64,000 nt of DNA, from assembly GCF_900199725.1 (NCBI RefSeq), contig NZ_LT904904.1, forward strand, positions 1,088,001-1,152,000. The letters run 5' to 3'. Below are positions 10,664 to 20,205 of this stretch, piece after piece. Position numbers and translations under genes: made by a program. The notes below the pieces were generated by a model. It saw only the letters and a program-made list of their open reading frames with translations. It had not been told where the DNA came from and did not search any database. Each line of letters begins with the position of its first letter. The stretch's first letter is position 1. Source of the stretch: Cytobacillus massiliigabonensis (GTDB lineage Bacteria > Bacillota > Bacilli > Bacillales > Cytobacillaceae).

Positions 10664-12070
10664 TTGGTTACGATACAAGAAACGGAACTAAAAGAAGGAA
10701 TCCTGAAAGCGATTGAGAGGGCAAAGGCCTTATCTAAACCAGTTTTAGTAAGTGAAGTGCAGGAAATAAATCATATAGAACCTCTTACTTTTTTCGCAGC
10801 AGGACACGAGCCTTTTTTAGGGGAGCGTTTTTTCTGGAAAGACCCAGCCGATGAAACTTTTATTATCGGACTTGGAATATGCAAGCAAATTCAATCGGAT
10901 CAGGCGGCTGACCGCTTTTTTCTTGTGGAAGAAGAATGGAATAACTTTATTGAGGATGCGATTATAGAAAATCCATTTCAGCTGAATGGAATCGGCCCTT
11001 TAATGTTTGGAGGCTTTTCATTTGATCCGTATAAAGAGAAAACAAAGCTGTGGTCTAAATACTCAGACTCTCTTTTTCATATTCCAAAATTTATGTACAG
11101 TGAAATAAATGGCCGCACCTTTTTTACAACGAATATTGTATGCACTCAGCATGATGATTGTTCTCTTGCAGAGACTGTACAAATGGAACGAAGAAACCTA
11201 TTTGCGGCACTTGCACCTGACAAATATCAAGAGAAATATGAACTTGTAAATGAAAATGAAATCAATCCAGAGAAATGGAAAGATACCGTTGCTGCGGTTG
11301 TAGACGAGCTGAAACAAGGCGCGTTAAATAAAGTTGTACTTGCAAGAGAAACAAGATTGCAATTCAGCCAAACGATCCAGTTAGAACAAGTATTAATGAA
11401 TTTACTTACACTTCAGCGTGAGAGCTTTATTTTTGCATTTGAATCGAACGGGGATTGCTTTATCGGTGCTTCACCTGAACGTCTTGTGAAAAAAAGTGGG
11501 TCAAGCTTTTTTACTACCTGTCTTGCCGGCTCCATTGCAAGAGGGAAGACAGAAGAGGATGACCGAATATTGGGCGAAACATTGTTAGCTGATCCGAAAA
11601 ATATTATCGAGCACCAATATGTTGTACGGATGATTAAAGCGGCAATGGAAGAGGTATGTGAAGAAGTCACCATGCCAAATAAGACGCAGCTGCTGAAAAC
11701 GAGAGATATTCAGCATCTTTATACACCGGTAACGGGAAAGGCAAAGAAAGACACATCCTTGCTTTTATTAGTTGATCGGTTGCATCCAACACCTGCATTG
11801 GGAGGACTGCCAAAAGAAAAGGCTGTCGAGAAGATAAGGGAAGTGGAGGAACTGGATCGTGGGTTTTATGGTGCCCCATTAGGCTGGGTGGACTATAAAG
11901 GTAATGGGGAATTCGCAGTATCGATCAGATCGGGCTTGATACAGGGAGACGAGGCTTCGCTCTTTGCTGGCTGTGGTGTTGTTGAGGATTCCAACCCAGA
12001 AAGTGAATACGTGGAAACGAAAATTAAATTTCGACCGATGCTAACAGCACTTGGGGGGAGTAATAAATGA
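10664..12070 (+). CDS. menF: isochorismate synthase
   Basis: Converts chorismate to isochorismate, the entry into menaquinone synthesis. The chorismate-binding domain shows IGASPERLVKK, GSIARGKTEEDD, HPTPALGG and the C-terminal YVETKIKFRPM. The start is TTG at 10664 with GGAGGG 7 nt upstream; there is no better ATG. Length 468 aa. First gene of a tightly packed operon; its stop overlaps menD as ATGA. Confidence 0.94.
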   Translation: MVTIQETELKEGILKAIERAKALSKPVLVSEVQEINHIEPLTFFAAGHEPFLGERFFWKDPADETFIIGLGICKQIQSDQAADRFFLVEEEWNNFIEDAIIENPFQLNGIGPLMFGGFSFDPYKEKTKLWSKYSDSLFHIPKFMYSEINGRTFFTTNIVCTQHDDCSLAETVQMERRNLFAALAPDKYQEKYELVNENEINPEKWKDTVAAVVDELKQGALNKVVLARETRLQFSQTIQLEQVLMNLLTLQRESFIFAFESNGDCFIGASPERLVKKSGSSFFTTCLAGSIARGKTEEDDRILGETLLADPKNIIEHQYVVRMIKAAMEEVCEEVTMPNKTQLLKTRDIQHLYTPVTGKAKKDTSLLLLVDRLHPTPALGGLPKEKAVEKIREVEELDRGFYGAPLGWVDYKGNGEFAVSIRSGLIQGDEASLFAGCGVVEDSNPESEYVETKIKFRPMLTALGGSNK

Positions 12071-13812
12071 ATCATCAGGAATCGTTAACCTCTTATATTG
12101 CAGCATTTGTATCTGAATTATATAAGAATGGGGTAGAGGATGTAGTTGTAAGTCCTGGTTCTAGATCTACCCCGATGGCAATGGTTATGGCAGAACACCC
12201 TGAACTTCGTGTACATATTCATGTAGACGAACGTTCGGCTGCCTTTTTTGCATTAGGTATTGCAAAGGCTTCAAAAAAACCAGTAGCTATTTTATGTACA
12301 TCTGGAACAGCGGCAGCAAATTATTTTCCAGCTATTGTAGAGGCTAATATTGCGAGGGTGCCTTTAATCGTTATGACTGCGGACCGTCCACATGAATTAA
12401 GAGATGTAGGGGCTCCACAAGCGATCAATCAAATTCATTTGTATGGCAGCCATGTAAAATGGTTTGTCGAAATGGCACCGCCGGAAAATTCTGCGGAAAT
12501 GATCCGGTATGCACGTACAGTTTGTGCGAGAGCTGCAAGTACTGCACTTCGTTCCCCAGCAGGGCCTGTGCATTTGAATTTTCCATTTAGAGAGCCTCTA
12601 ATCCCGCAGCTTGACCGAGAAGATTTATTTGAGACGTCTGAGCGGTCTAATGGTTATGTGAAGATTCAGTCTGGTGATTTAGCATTAGGTGACGAGCAAT
12701 ACAAAGAGATAGCAGAAAGCATCAGCGCTTATAAAAAAGGAATCATCGTTTGTGGATCAATTGATTCTGATCGTTTTGCAGAAGCGGTAATAAATCTGGC
12801 TAAGAAGCTTCAGTTTCCCATTCTTGCGGATCCGCTCTCCCAATTGAGAAGTGGAAAACATGATGGAACTTATATTATTGATACATACGACACCTTTTTA
12901 AAAAATGAGAAAGCGAAGAATTTTTTAAAGCCGGATCTTATTATCCGATTTGGGGCAATGCCAGTATCTAAACCGTTAACGATTTTCCTAAAAGAAAATC
13001 ATGATGTTCTGCAATTTGTTGTTGATAGTGGAGGCGGATGGCGTGATCCGGGCATGGTATCTTCTGAAATGATTTATAGTGAAGAGTCATTGTTTTGTAC
13101 ATCAGTCATTCCTTATGTTAGGCAGGGGGAAGATGCCAGCTATTTTGCACATTGGGAAGAGATCAATCAATTAACGCGCAGTCAATTAGCAGCCATTAGC
13201 AAGCTGGATGTATTAAGTGAAGGCAAGCTATTCTATCAGCTAGCTGAAAAGCTTCCAGATGGTGCAACATTATTTGTTGGCAATAGCATGCCTATTCGTG
13301 ATTTAGATACCTTTTTCCATTTTAATAACAAATCGATTCGAGTTATGGCGAATCGAGGAGCAAATGGCATTGATGGGGTAATTTCTACAGCTTTAGGGGC
13401 GGGAGCATGTTCTCAGCCACTTTATTTAGTTCTAGGGGATTTAACCTTTTTCCATGATTTAAATGGGTTAATAGCTGCTAAGCAGTTTGGAATCAATATT
13501 CATATTCTCTTAATTAATAATAATGGAGGAGGAATTTTTTCATTTCTTCCACAAGCTAGCCATCCAAAAAACTTTGAAAAATTGTTTGGCACTCCATTAG
13601 ATTTGCAATTTGAGCATGCAGTAAAAATGTACGGAGGACACTATGAATTAATTTCTGATTGGGAACATTTTTCAACAGTTATGGATTCAGAAATATCCGG
13701 TTTGAGAGTGACGGAGATAACCACAAATAGAGACCGGAATATCGCGGAGCATCGCGAATTATGGGATGCGGTTTCCCGGGAAATAGGTCGATTACTGGAT
13801 GGAAAATGCTGA
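12067..13812 (+). CDS. menD: 2-succinyl-5-enolpyruvyl-6-hydroxy-3-cyclohexene-1-carboxylate synthase
   Basis: Thiamine-diphosphate enzyme joining 2-oxoglutarate-derived succinic semialdehyde to isochorismate. The N-terminal VSPGSRSTPMAM and HVDERSAAFFALG carry the ThDP-activating Glu. The C-terminal GDLTFFHDLNGL and NNNGGGIFSFLP bind ThDP/Mg. Length 581 aa is normal. The start overlaps the menF stop and the stop overlaps the menH ATG, indicating translational coupling. Confidence 0.95.
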   Translation: MNHQESLTSYIAAFVSELYKNGVEDVVVSPGSRSTPMAMVMAEHPELRVHIHVDERSAAFFALGIAKASKKPVAILCTSGTAAANYFPAIVEANIARVPLIVMTADRPHELRDVGAPQAINQIHLYGSHVKWFVEMAPPENSAEMIRYARTVCARAASTALRSPAGPVHLNFPFREPLIPQLDREDLFETSERSNGYVKIQSGDLALGDEQYKEIAESISAYKKGIIVCGSIDSDRFAEAVINLAKKLQFPILADPLSQLRSGKHDGTYIIDTYDTFLKNEKAKNFLKPDLIIRFGAMPVSKPLTIFLKENHDVLQFVVDSGGGWRDPGMVSSEMIYSEESLFCTSVIPYVRQGEDASYFAHWEEINQLTRSQLAAISKLDVLSEGKLFYQLAEKLPDGATLFVGNSMPIRDLDTFFHFNNKSIRVMANRGANGIDGVISTALGAGACSQPLYLVLGDLTFFHDLNGLIAAKQFGINIHILLINNNGGGIFSFLPQASHPKNFEKLFGTPLDLQFEHAVKMYGGHYELISDWEHFSTVMDSEISGLRVTEITTNRDRNIAEHRELWDAVSREIGRLLDGKC

Positions 13813-14660
13813 TGAATTTTGACATTGATGGACTTACCTATCATGTAGATGTATGGGAGATCATCCATAATCATAGTGATTCAGCATCAGTTGGGAATAA
13901 CCCCTTAGTCCTGCTGCATGGTTTTACAGGAAATGCATGTTCCTGGAGAACACTTAAGCCATATTTGAAGGATATCACAGCGATATTTGCCATTGATATT
14001 GTAGGGCACGGGAATACGGATACTCCTGCAGATATTTCTAGATATACGATTGAATCTGCGGCAAGAGATATTGATTTGATCTTTCAGCAAATGGGGATTG
14101 GACAAGCCAATATTTTAGGCTATTCAATGGGAGGCAGGCTTGCGTTAACGTTTGCGCTTAATTATCCAAATAGAGTAGATAAGTTAATTCTAGAGAGCGC
14201 TTCCCCCGGTCTTGAAGAAGAAAAACACCGGGCAGCAAGAAGAATCCAAGATGAGAAGCTTGGGATGCGAATTTTGGAGGAGGGCATCCCTTCCTTTATT
14301 GAATATTGGGAGAACATTCCTTTGTTTGCCAGTCAAAAAAGACTAGAAGAGAATATCAAAGAAGAAATCCGTAAACAACGCCTGACAAATTCTAAGATTG
14401 GGCTAGTTAACAGTCTTAAAGGAATGGGAACGGGTTCCCAGCCTTCATGGTGGAATCAGCTAGATAAGCTTTCCATGCCTGTTCTGTTGCTTACTGGAAA
14501 GCAAGATGATAAATTTTGTCAGATTGCTGATAGAATGCAAGGGAAAATGAAACATGCACGCAGAATAACGATTTCAGACTGTGGCCATGCAATACATGTG
14601 GAGAAACCAAAAATATTTGGTACAATAGTAAGTGAATTCTTGTCGAATGAAAAAGGATAG
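13812..14660 (+). CDS. menH: 2-succinyl-6-hydroxy-2,4-cyclohexadiene-1-carboxylate synthase
   Basis: Alpha/beta hydrolase removing pyruvate from SEPHCHC to give SHCHC. It shows the oxyanion segment LLHGFTGNACSW, nucleophile elbow GYSMGG, acid-bearing GKQDDKF and His in CGHAIHVEKP. I chose ATG 13812, which overlaps the menD TGA and has GGATGG 9 nt upstream; ATG 13806 is also in frame but too close to that site. This gives 282 aa, near the family norm. Confidence 0.9.
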   Translation: MNFDIDGLTYHVDVWEIIHNHSDSASVGNNPLVLLHGFTGNACSWRTLKPYLKDITAIFAIDIVGHGNTDTPADISRYTIESAARDIDLIFQQMGIGQANILGYSMGGRLALTFALNYPNRVDKLILESASPGLEEEKHRAARRIQDEKLGMRILEEGIPSFIEYWENIPLFASQKRLEENIKEEIRKQRLTNSKIGLVNSLKGMGTGSQPSWWNQLDKLSMPVLLLTGKQDDKFCQIADRMQGKMKHARRITISDCGHAIHVEKPKIFGTIVSEFLSNEKG

Positions 14661-14720
14661 GCTATAAGCTCCTTTTGAATGAGGGAAGAACGAAATATAC
14701 GTACAAAGGAGGATTCCGTT

Positions 14721-15542
14721 ATGTCAGCAGTAGAATGGATTGCGGGAAAACAATATGAAGAAATTATTTATGAAACATACAATGGGATTGCAAAGATAAC
14801 AATCAATCGTCCAGAAAAACATAATGCGTTCACACCAAGGACTGTTATGGAATTAATTGATGCATTTGCTTATGCACGTGATGATGCAAATGTTGGTGTC
14901 ATCATCTTAACAGGTGCAGGAGACCGAGCGTTTTGTTCAGGTGGAGACCAGTCAGTTCGTGGACATGGGGGATATGTGGGTGATGACCAAATTCCTCGCT
15001 TGAATGTCCTTGATTTACAGCGTCTAATCCGTGTCATTCCAAAACCGGTTGTTGCAATGGTTAAAGGATATGCGATTGGCGGCGGCCATGTACTACATAT
15101 TGTTTGTGATTTAACAATTGCTGCAGATAATGCTGTATTTGGCCAAACAGGTCCGAAGGTTGGCAGCTTTGATGCAGGATATGGTTCCGGATATTTAGCT
15201 AGAATTGTCGGACATAAAAAAGCACGTGAAATTTGGTACTTATGCCGTCAGTACAATGCACAGGAAGCATTAGACATGGGTCTTGTGAACACTGTTGTTC
15301 CTCTTGAGCAAGTAGAGGAAGAAACGATTAAATGGTGTGAAGAAATGCTTGAAAAGAGCCCAACTGCTCTTCGCTTCTTAAAAGCTGCATTTAACGCGGA
15401 TACAGATGGACTTGCAGGCATTCAGCAATTTGCTGGAGATGCTACTTTGCTGTACTATACTACAGATGAGGCAAAAGAAGGCCGAGATGCATTCAAAGAA
15501 AAGCGCAAGCCTGATTTTGGTCAATTCCCTCGTTTCCCTTAA
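14721..15542 (+). CDS. menB: 1,4-dihydroxy-2-naphthoyl-CoA synthase
   Basis: Crotonase-fold enzyme that cyclises o-succinylbenzoyl-Co[16 protein letters not shown], the IGGGHVL loop and [13 protein letters not shown] are family hallmarks. The start is ATG 14721, 8 nt after a perfect AAAGGAGG; upstream in-frame codons would add an unrelated leader. At 273 aa it is one or two residues from B. subtilis MenB. Last gene before a terminator. Confidence 0.97.
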   Translation: MSAVEWIAGKQYEEIIYETYNGIAKITINRPEKHNAFTPRTVMELIDAFAYARDDANVGVIILTGAGDRAFCSGGDQSVRGHGGYVGDDQIPRLNVLDLQRLIRVIPKPVVAMVKGYAIGGGHVLHIVCDLTIAADNAVFGQTGPKVGSFDAGYGSGYLARIVGHKKAREIWYLCRQYNAQEALDMGLVNTVVPLEQVEEETIKWCEEMLEKSPTALRFLKAAFNADTDGLAGIQQFAGDATLLYYTTDEAKEGRDAFKEKRKPDFGQFPRFP

Positions 15543-15562
15543 TAGTCAATGTTACTTTATTG

Positions 15563-15594
15563 CAGCTTGATGGTCATGCCATCAGGCTGTTTTT
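15563..15594 (+). terminator. terminator of menFDHB
   Basis: The stem CAGCTTGATGG / CCATCAGGCTG has a short loop and is followed by TTTTT. It separates menB from menE. Confidence 0.85.
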
Positions 15595-15603
15595 ATCTAA
15601 AAA

Positions 15604-15720
15604 TGGATTTGCAAAAATACTGTTTGATTTGCAAATAAAATTGCATATTTGCAAAATAAGAGTGAATTTGCAAATAAAACTGGTTTTGTGCAAAATTAAT
15701 AAGTTTTTTGCAAGTATATT
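15604..15720. repeat. degenerate 20-bp tandem array with TTTGCAAA core
   Basis: GCAA occurs at 15611, 15631, 15651, 15670, 15690 and 15710, a spacing of 20,20,19,20,20 bp. Most copies sit in a palindromic ATTTGCAAAT context in very AT-rich DNA. The array fills the menB terminator to menE gap and could influence menE transcription; function unknown. Confidence 0.7.
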
Positions 15721-15745
15721 TTATTTTATAAAATGAGGTGTACAA

Positions 15746-17245
15746 ATGGCGAATCAAGTGATGCCAAACCTTCTATTAAAGAGAGCATTTCTCACACCTG
15801 ATAGACCAGCCATTCAATTTAAGAACAAAACATACTCTTTCAAAGAAGTATATGAGAAATCTTATCGGATTGCCGGTCAATTAGTTCAGCTTGGTTTAAT
15901 AAAGGGTGAGTATGCTGGTGTTTTACTAAGTAATCATGCAGATACAGCATTAATTTACTTAGCATTTCAGTTGCTTGATGTAAAAGCAGTTATTTTAAAT
16001 AATCGCTTAACAGCTGAAGAAATTGTCTGGCAATTAAATGATTCGAAGACAGTCCATTTAATTACGGAGAAAGCCTTTACACCCAAGAATGAAGAAATAA
16101 ATAATTTGCTGCCTAAGTTGACAATTATTCCAAAAGAAGAGCTATTTTCAGCAGATTTTATTCAACCAATGATTACAGAGGAAATCAACCTTAATGATGT
16201 TTGTACAGTTATGTATACTTCTGGAACGACTGGACATCCAAAGGGCGTGCTGCAAACATACGGAAATCATTGGTGGAGCGCGGTTGGTTCTGCCCTTAAC
16301 CTTGGGCTATCTGAAAAGGATTGCTGGCTATGCGTTGTTCCCATGTTTCATATTAGCGGGTATTCGATTCTTATTCGGAGCATTGTCTATGGCATGAGAA
16401 TGGTGATTCACGATAATTTTAATGAACAAGAAGTCATTGAAGCGATTCAGAGTGAAAAAGTAACGATTATGTCTGTTGTGAGCACAATGCTTATTCGGAT
16501 TGATGCAGAGCTAGGAGATTGCAGATTGCCTAAAGAATTTCGCTGCATGCTCTTAGGTGGCGGACCGGCATCAAAAACATTACTTGAAAACTGTATGGTT
16601 AAGGAAATTCCAGTATTCCAAACATATGGAATGACAGAGACGGCTTCTCAAATCGTGACGCTTTCTCCAGAATATAGCTTAAGTAAATTAGGGTCTGCAG
16701 GAAAACCGCTCTTTCCTTCTCAATTAAAAATTATAGATCCAAATGGGGAAGAAGAAAGCGTTAAAACTGCAGGTGAAATTATTGTTAAAGGACCAAATGT
16801 AACGATTGGGTATTTGAATCGGGAGGAAGAGTCATCGAAAAAAATGGTTGACGGCTGGTTTTCAACTGGAGATATTGGATATATAGACGAAGAAGGATTC
16901 TTATATGTTCTGGATCGCCGTTCTGATTTAATTATTTCAGGCGGAGAAAATGTTTATCCTGCTGAAATTGAGGGTGTTCTTACTTCCCATCCAGACATAA
17001 TTGATGCAGGAGTTATAGGCTTGAAAGATGAAGAATGGGGGGAAGTCCCTATAGCCTTTATATCAGCAAAAACAGAGTTGAATAAAGATGCTATTGCAGC
17101 GTTTTGCATTCAGAAATTAGCAAAATATAAAGTGCCAAAACAATTTTTCATCATCGAGCAAATTCCAAGAAATGCGGCTAAGAAAATTTTACGGAGAGAG
17201 CTGCGGCAGTATTTGGAGGAATTAAAAAGACAGGATTGCAATTAA
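15746..17245 (+). CDS. menE: o-succinylbenzoate-CoA ligase
   Basis: ANL-superfamily acyl-CoA synthetase activating o-succinylbenzoate. It shows the P-loop YTSGTTGHPKG (about residues 154-164), QTYGMTETASQ, GWFSTGDIGY and a C-terminal catalytic Lys region (PRNAAKKILRREL). Length 499 aa; GAGGTG precedes the ATG. It is cut off from menB by a terminator and the 20-bp array, so it probably has its own promoter. menC, usually next door in Bacillus, is absent here. Confidence 0.93.
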   Translation: MANQVMPNLLLKRAFLTPDRPAIQFKNKTYSFKEVYEKSYRIAGQLVQLGLIKGEYAGVLLSNHADTALIYLAFQLLDVKAVILNNRLTAEEIVWQLNDSKTVHLITEKAFTPKNEEINNLLPKLTIIPKEELFSADFIQPMITEEINLNDVCTVMYTSGTTGHPKGVLQTYGNHWWSAVGSALNLGLSEKDCWLCVVPMFHISGYSILIRSIVYGMRMVIHDNFNEQEVIEAIQSEKVTIMSVVSTMLIRIDAELGDCRLPKEFRCMLLGGGPASKTLLENCMVKEIPVFQTYGMTETASQIVTLSPEYSLSKLGSAGKPLFPSQLKIIDPNGEEESVKTAGEIIVKGPNVTIGYLNREEESSKKMVDGWFSTGDIGYIDEEGFLYVLDRRSDLIISGGENVYPAEIEGVLTSHPDIIDAGVIGLKDEEWGEVPIAFISAKTELNKDAIAAFCIQKLAKYKVPKQFFIIEQIPRNAAKKILRRELRQYLEELKRQDCN

Positions 17246-17260
17246 AATGCAAATCCTGTC
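17229..17260 (+). terminator. inverted repeat at menE 3' end, weak terminator
   Basis: GACAGGATTGCA pairs with TGCAAATCCTGTC (one bulge), spanning the menE stop codon. No clear T-run follows, so termination efficiency is uncertain. Confidence 0.45.
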
Positions 17261-17281
17261 TATGTTAAAAAAGATGGGAGG

Positions 17282-17440
17282 TTAGGAATATTCGGGTTCA
17301 AAGGTTTTACAGTCAGTTTCACGGCTGTTCTCTGCTGTATCCCCTTTGTGGCTGACTACGTAAATTTGTTCAGCTCCACATTTATTCCCTTTTTCCCAGA
17401 ATGTACAATTATTTACTTCACATAATACATCTTTTGCCAC
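17282..17440 (-). CDS. DUF1540-type small Cys-rich protein, 52 aa
   Basis: The translated product begins MAKDVLCEVNNCTFW and has four Cys (residues 7, 12, 21, 44) in the spacing typical of DUF1540 proteins, which are presumed metal-binding and found in Bacillus and clostridia. The start is GTG 17438-17440 with GAGGAG upstream. It sits between menE and the zinc-binding lipoprotein gene as a separate minus-strand gene. Function is unknown; a zinc role would fit the neighbour but is a guess. Confidence 0.75.
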   Translation of the reverse strand: MAKDVLCEVNNCTFWEKGNKCGAEQIYVVSHKGDTAENSRETDCKTFEPEYS

Positions 17441-17488
17441 TTCGCTTCACTCCTCTTTGTGCAGAACCTATTTCCGCACTGATTCGTT

Positions 17489-17515
17489 AAAAACGCAGGT
17501 GGTGCTTTCCCACCT
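17489..17515 (-). terminator. terminator of znuA-type gene
   Basis: On the minus strand AGGTGG / CCACCT forms a short stem followed by GCG and TTTTT, downstream of the zinc transporter gene. Confidence 0.6.
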
Positions 17516-17575
17516 ATTTTAGCTTGTGGCTGATTGATGTTAAAGATTCATTCCAATTGAAGGATGGACTGGCAA

Positions 17576-18556
17576 TTAGTTATTAAGAGCAGTTTTTAAC
17601 GCTTCTAAGTTTTCTTTCATAATTGAAAAATAGGTGTTCTCATTGCTTATATCCTCGTCAGTTAAAACAGACAAATTATGAAGTACGAGCGGCTCCGCAC
17701 CAAGTTCATTTTTGATAATTTCTGTGAGCTTAGAGCTAACATTTTGTTCAAAGAATACGTATTTTAACTTATGCTTTTTTCCTTCAGCAATGATCTTTTC
17801 AAGATCTTTTTGGGTTGGTTCATTCGAAGAGTTTAAGCCCGAAACACTTATTTGATCTATGCCATAGCGCTGTTCCCAATAGCCGAATGCCGAATGAGAT
17901 ACGATGATTTCTTTATGCTTTGCATCCTGGATGGTTTGTTCAAAGTCTTTATTTAATTGGTCAAGCTCATCTGCTAACAGACGATAATTTGCATCGAATT
18001 CTTCTTTATGTTCAGGCATTTTATCTGTTAAAGCAGTTTTGATAGCTGCTGCTAAATCCTTTGCATACAATGGATCAATCCATACATGCGGGTCGATATC
18101 TCCATGATGATGAGCATCATCTTCATGACTATGTTCATCATCATCTTCATGACTATGTTCATCATCATGTTTATCTTCTTCATGAGCTTGAACTTCGTCA
18201 AAATGAATATTTTCCCCTGCACCAACCATGGTTACTTCTTCGTTTTGTAATGTTTTTTGAGCCTTTTCCACGAATCCTTCTAATCCAAGACCGACAAATA
18301 TAAACAGGTCTGCATCTGCAAGCTTAGTCATATCTTTTTGTGTAGGCTCGAATGAATGCTCATCTGCTCCAGGCGGATAAATAGTCTTTGTTTCAACAAA
18401 TTCCCCGCCGATTCGGTCAGTAAAATATTGCAATGGATAAACGGTTGTATAAATCGAAAGTTTGCTGCTATCTTTATGCTCATCCTTTGATTCGTTTGTA
18501 CATGCAGTTAAAAGCAAACTAATCATAAGTATAAAAACAAATATAATCTTTTTCAT
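17576..18556 (-). CDS. znuA: zinc ABC transporter substrate-binding lipoprotein (ZnuA/AdcA type)
   Basis: Cluster 9 (TroA-fold) metal receptor that captures zinc outside the membrane. The signal peptide ends in the lipobox LLTAC. A His/Asp/Glu-rich loop (about residues 118-153, repeated HEDDDEHSHEDD pattern) is followed by DPHVWIDP, typical of zinc-specific receptors. SHSAFGYWEQRYG and FFEQNVSS give further ligands. Length 326 aa. No permease or ATPase gene is adjacent, so those subunits must be encoded elsewhere. Two Zur-like boxes upstream indicate zinc repression. Confidence 0.92.
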   Translation of the reverse strand: MKKIIFVFILMISLLLTACTNESKDEHKDSSKLSIYTTVYPLQYFTDRIGGEFVETKTIYPPGADEHSFEPTQKDMTKLADADLFIFVGLGLEGFVEKAQKTLQNEEVTMVGAGENIHFDEVQAHEEDKHDDEHSHEDDDEHSHEDDAHHHGDIDPHVWIDPLYAKDLAAAIKTALTDKMPEHKEEFDANYRLLADELDQLNKDFEQTIQDAKHKEIIVSHSAFGYWEQRYGIDQISVSGLNSSNEPTQKDLEKIIAEGKKHKLKYVFFEQNVSSKLTEIIKNELGAEPLVLHNLSVLTDEDISNENTYFSIMKENLEALKTALNN

Positions 18557-18576
18557 AATTTCCCCTTTCTAACTAA

Positions 18577-18602
18577 TTAAATCGTATTAATTACGATTTA
18601 AT
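18577..18602 (-). promoter_or_regulatory. Zur box 1
   Basis: The palindrome AAATCGTATTAATTACGATTT closely matches the Bacillus Zur consensus (AAATCGTAAT-N-ATTACGATTT), about 20-45 bp upstream of znuA. Confidence 0.85.
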
Positions 18603-18638
18603 TAAGAAAAAAATAACTTATTACGCTTAAGTATCGAG

Positions 18639-18661
18639 TTAATCCGTAATCATTACGATTC
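18639..18661 (-). promoter_or_regulatory. Zur box 2 (one half-site degenerate)
   Basis: AATCCGTAATCATTACGATT keeps the core CGTAATCATTACG of the Zur consensus. It lies 40 bp from box 1 and also faces the carbonic anhydrase gene. Confidence 0.7.
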
Positions 18662-18776
18662 CCAAAAGTAATTTTACAAAAAAATATCATGAAAATCAAG
18701 TGTTAAATTTGTTTGTATGAAAAGTATTTTGTATCCTTATAAATATAGAAATAAAAATGGGTAAGGAGTAAAGCAT

Positions 18777-19340
18777 ATGAAACTACTTGATGAAATATTA
18801 GAATTTAACGATGAATTCGTGGCAGAGAAAAAATACGAAGAATTTACAACAACAAAGCTGCCGAATAAACGAATGGTTGTACTAACATGTATGGATACAC
18901 GTTTAGTGGAACTCCTGCCAAGAGCCTTGAATGTAAAAAATGGGGATATAAAGCTTGTTAAAAATGCAGGAGCAATTGTAACACATCCGTTTGGAAGTAT
19001 TATGAGAAGCTTGCTTGTAGCCGTTTATGAGCTTCAGGCAGCCGAGGTATTAATTATCGGCCATCATGATTGCGGGATGAGCGGGATGAAGCCGGATGGA
19101 ATTATGGAGCGTATGAGAAAAAGAGGTAAATCTGAAGCAGCATTGGATACAATTACTTATTCAGGTGTAGATGTTAGAGAATGGCTCAAGGGCTTTGATA
19201 ATGTAGAAGAGAGTGTTGCTCATAGTGTTTCTTTGGTGAAAAAGCATCCGCTAATGCCAAACGATGTCCCTGTTCATGGATTGGTCATTCACCCTGAAAC
19301 TGGGAAATTAGATTTAATAGTTAACGGATACGAGGATTAA
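18777..19340 (+). CDS. ytiB: beta-class carbonic anhydrase-like protein (YtiB)
   Basis: Probable zinc enzyme interconverting CO2 and bicarbonate. The Zn-ligand segments TCMDTRLVE (Cys near 39) and IGHHDCGM (His/Cys near 96-100) are intact. The 187-aa length equals that of B. subtilis YtiB. It is divergent from znuA across the Zur boxes and convergent with yidD, with stop codons overlapping. Whether it is part of the zinc response is unproven. Confidence 0.88.
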   Translation: MKLLDEILEFNDEFVAEKKYEEFTTTKLPNKRMVVLTCMDTRLVELLPRALNVKNGDIKLVKNAGAIVTHPFGSIMRSLLVAVYELQAAEVLIIGHHDCGMSGMKPDGIMERMRKRGKSEAALDTITYSGVDVREWLKGFDNVEESVAHSVSLVKKHPLMPNDVPVHGLVIHPETGKLDLIVNGYED

Positions 19341-19576
19341 TCTTCTTTTTTCCTTGGCAATTTCTCTGGTACTGGATCAAATCCACCGGGATGAAATGGA
19401 TGGCATTTTACGATTCTTTTGATCGTAAGCCATCCTCCTTTAAATGCTCCAAAGCGTTTAACTGATTCCAGTCCATAATGAGAGCAAGTTGGATAGAATC
19501 GACATGTTGGAGGCTTTAGCGGAGATATGACTATTTGATAAAAACGAATGAAACCAATCATTATTTTTTTCAGCAT
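19337..19576 (-). CDS. yidD: membrane protein insertion efficiency factor YidD
   Basis: Small amphipathic protein that assists YidC/SpoIIIJ-mediated insertion. Family signatures [21 protein letters not shown] and [13 protein letters not shown] are present, with three conserved Cys. Length 79 aa (B. subtilis YtjA). The start has no strong ribosome binding site, and the ATG encoding MIGFIRFYQ five codons later is an alternative. Convergent with ytiB, as in B. subtilis. Confidence 0.9.
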   Translation of the reverse strand: MLKKIMIGFIRFYQIVISPLKPPTCRFYPTCSHYGLESVKRFGAFKGGWLTIKRIVKCHPFHPGGFDPVPEKLPRKKED

Positions 19577-19731
19577 GTTAGTCAGTCCAATCTTTTTTCG
19601 AAAGAATACTCAAATAAAAGATAGCATATATTTATGTATTAGTCGAAAAAAACAAATTCCTTATTTTGTTGATGAAATTACTCGGAATTTAAGTTACAAT
19701 AGAAGGAGAATCGAAAAAGGAGTGGACATAC

Positions 19732-20205
19732 ATGCCTTCAGTTGAAAGCTTTGAATTAGATCATAATGCCGTGAAAGCACCATATGTTAGACATTGCGGA
19801 GTTCATAAAGTAGGAACAGATGGGGTTGTAAATAAGTTTGATATTCGCTTTTGCCAGCCAAATAAACAAGCAATGAAGCCTGATGCCATTCATACATTAG
19901 AACATCTTCTTGCTTTCAATATCCGTACGTATTCGGAAAAATATGATCACTTTGATATCATTGACATCTCTCCAATGGGCTGTCAGACAGGCTTCTACTT
20001 AGTTGTAAGCGGAGAGCCGACAGTAGAGGAAATCATTGATTTGCTCGATGAAACGATGAAAGCTGCTGTTGAAATTACAGAAATCCCAGCTGCTAATGAA
20101 AAGCAATGCGGTCAAGCAAAGCTGCATGATTTAGATGGGGCAAAACGTTTAATGCGGTTCTGGCTTGAGCAATCAAAGGAAGAATTGAAGCAAGTATTTG
20201 CATAA
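19732..20205 (+). CDS. luxS: S-ribosylhomocysteine lyase
   Basis: Splits S-ribosylhomocysteine to homocysteine and the AI-2 precursor DPD in the activated methyl cycle. The metal site [10 protein letters not shown] (HxxEH) and the third ligand Cys in [10 protein letters not shown] are present, as is the FDIRFCQPN segment. Length 157 aa; AAAGGAG precedes the ATG. Single gene with its own terminator. It links functionally to metK in this window through S-adenosylmethionine recycling. Confidence 0.97.
   Translation: MPSVESFELDHNAVKAPYVRHCGVHKVGTDGVVNKFDIRFCQPNKQAMKPDAIHTLEHLLAFNIRTYSEKYDHFDIIDISPMGCQTGFYLVVSGEPTVEEIIDLLDETMKAAVEITEIPAANEKQCGQAKLHDLDGAKRLMRFWLEQSKEELKQVFA

Noticed and set aside
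17229..17260. strong rho-independent terminator of menE
   Set aside because: The stem is good but there is no T-run, so it is listed only as a weak candidate.
18061..18303. His-rich ORF on the plus strand inside znuA
   Set aside because: It is the complement of the His/Asp/Glu-rich zinc loop, which gives a long open frame by composition.
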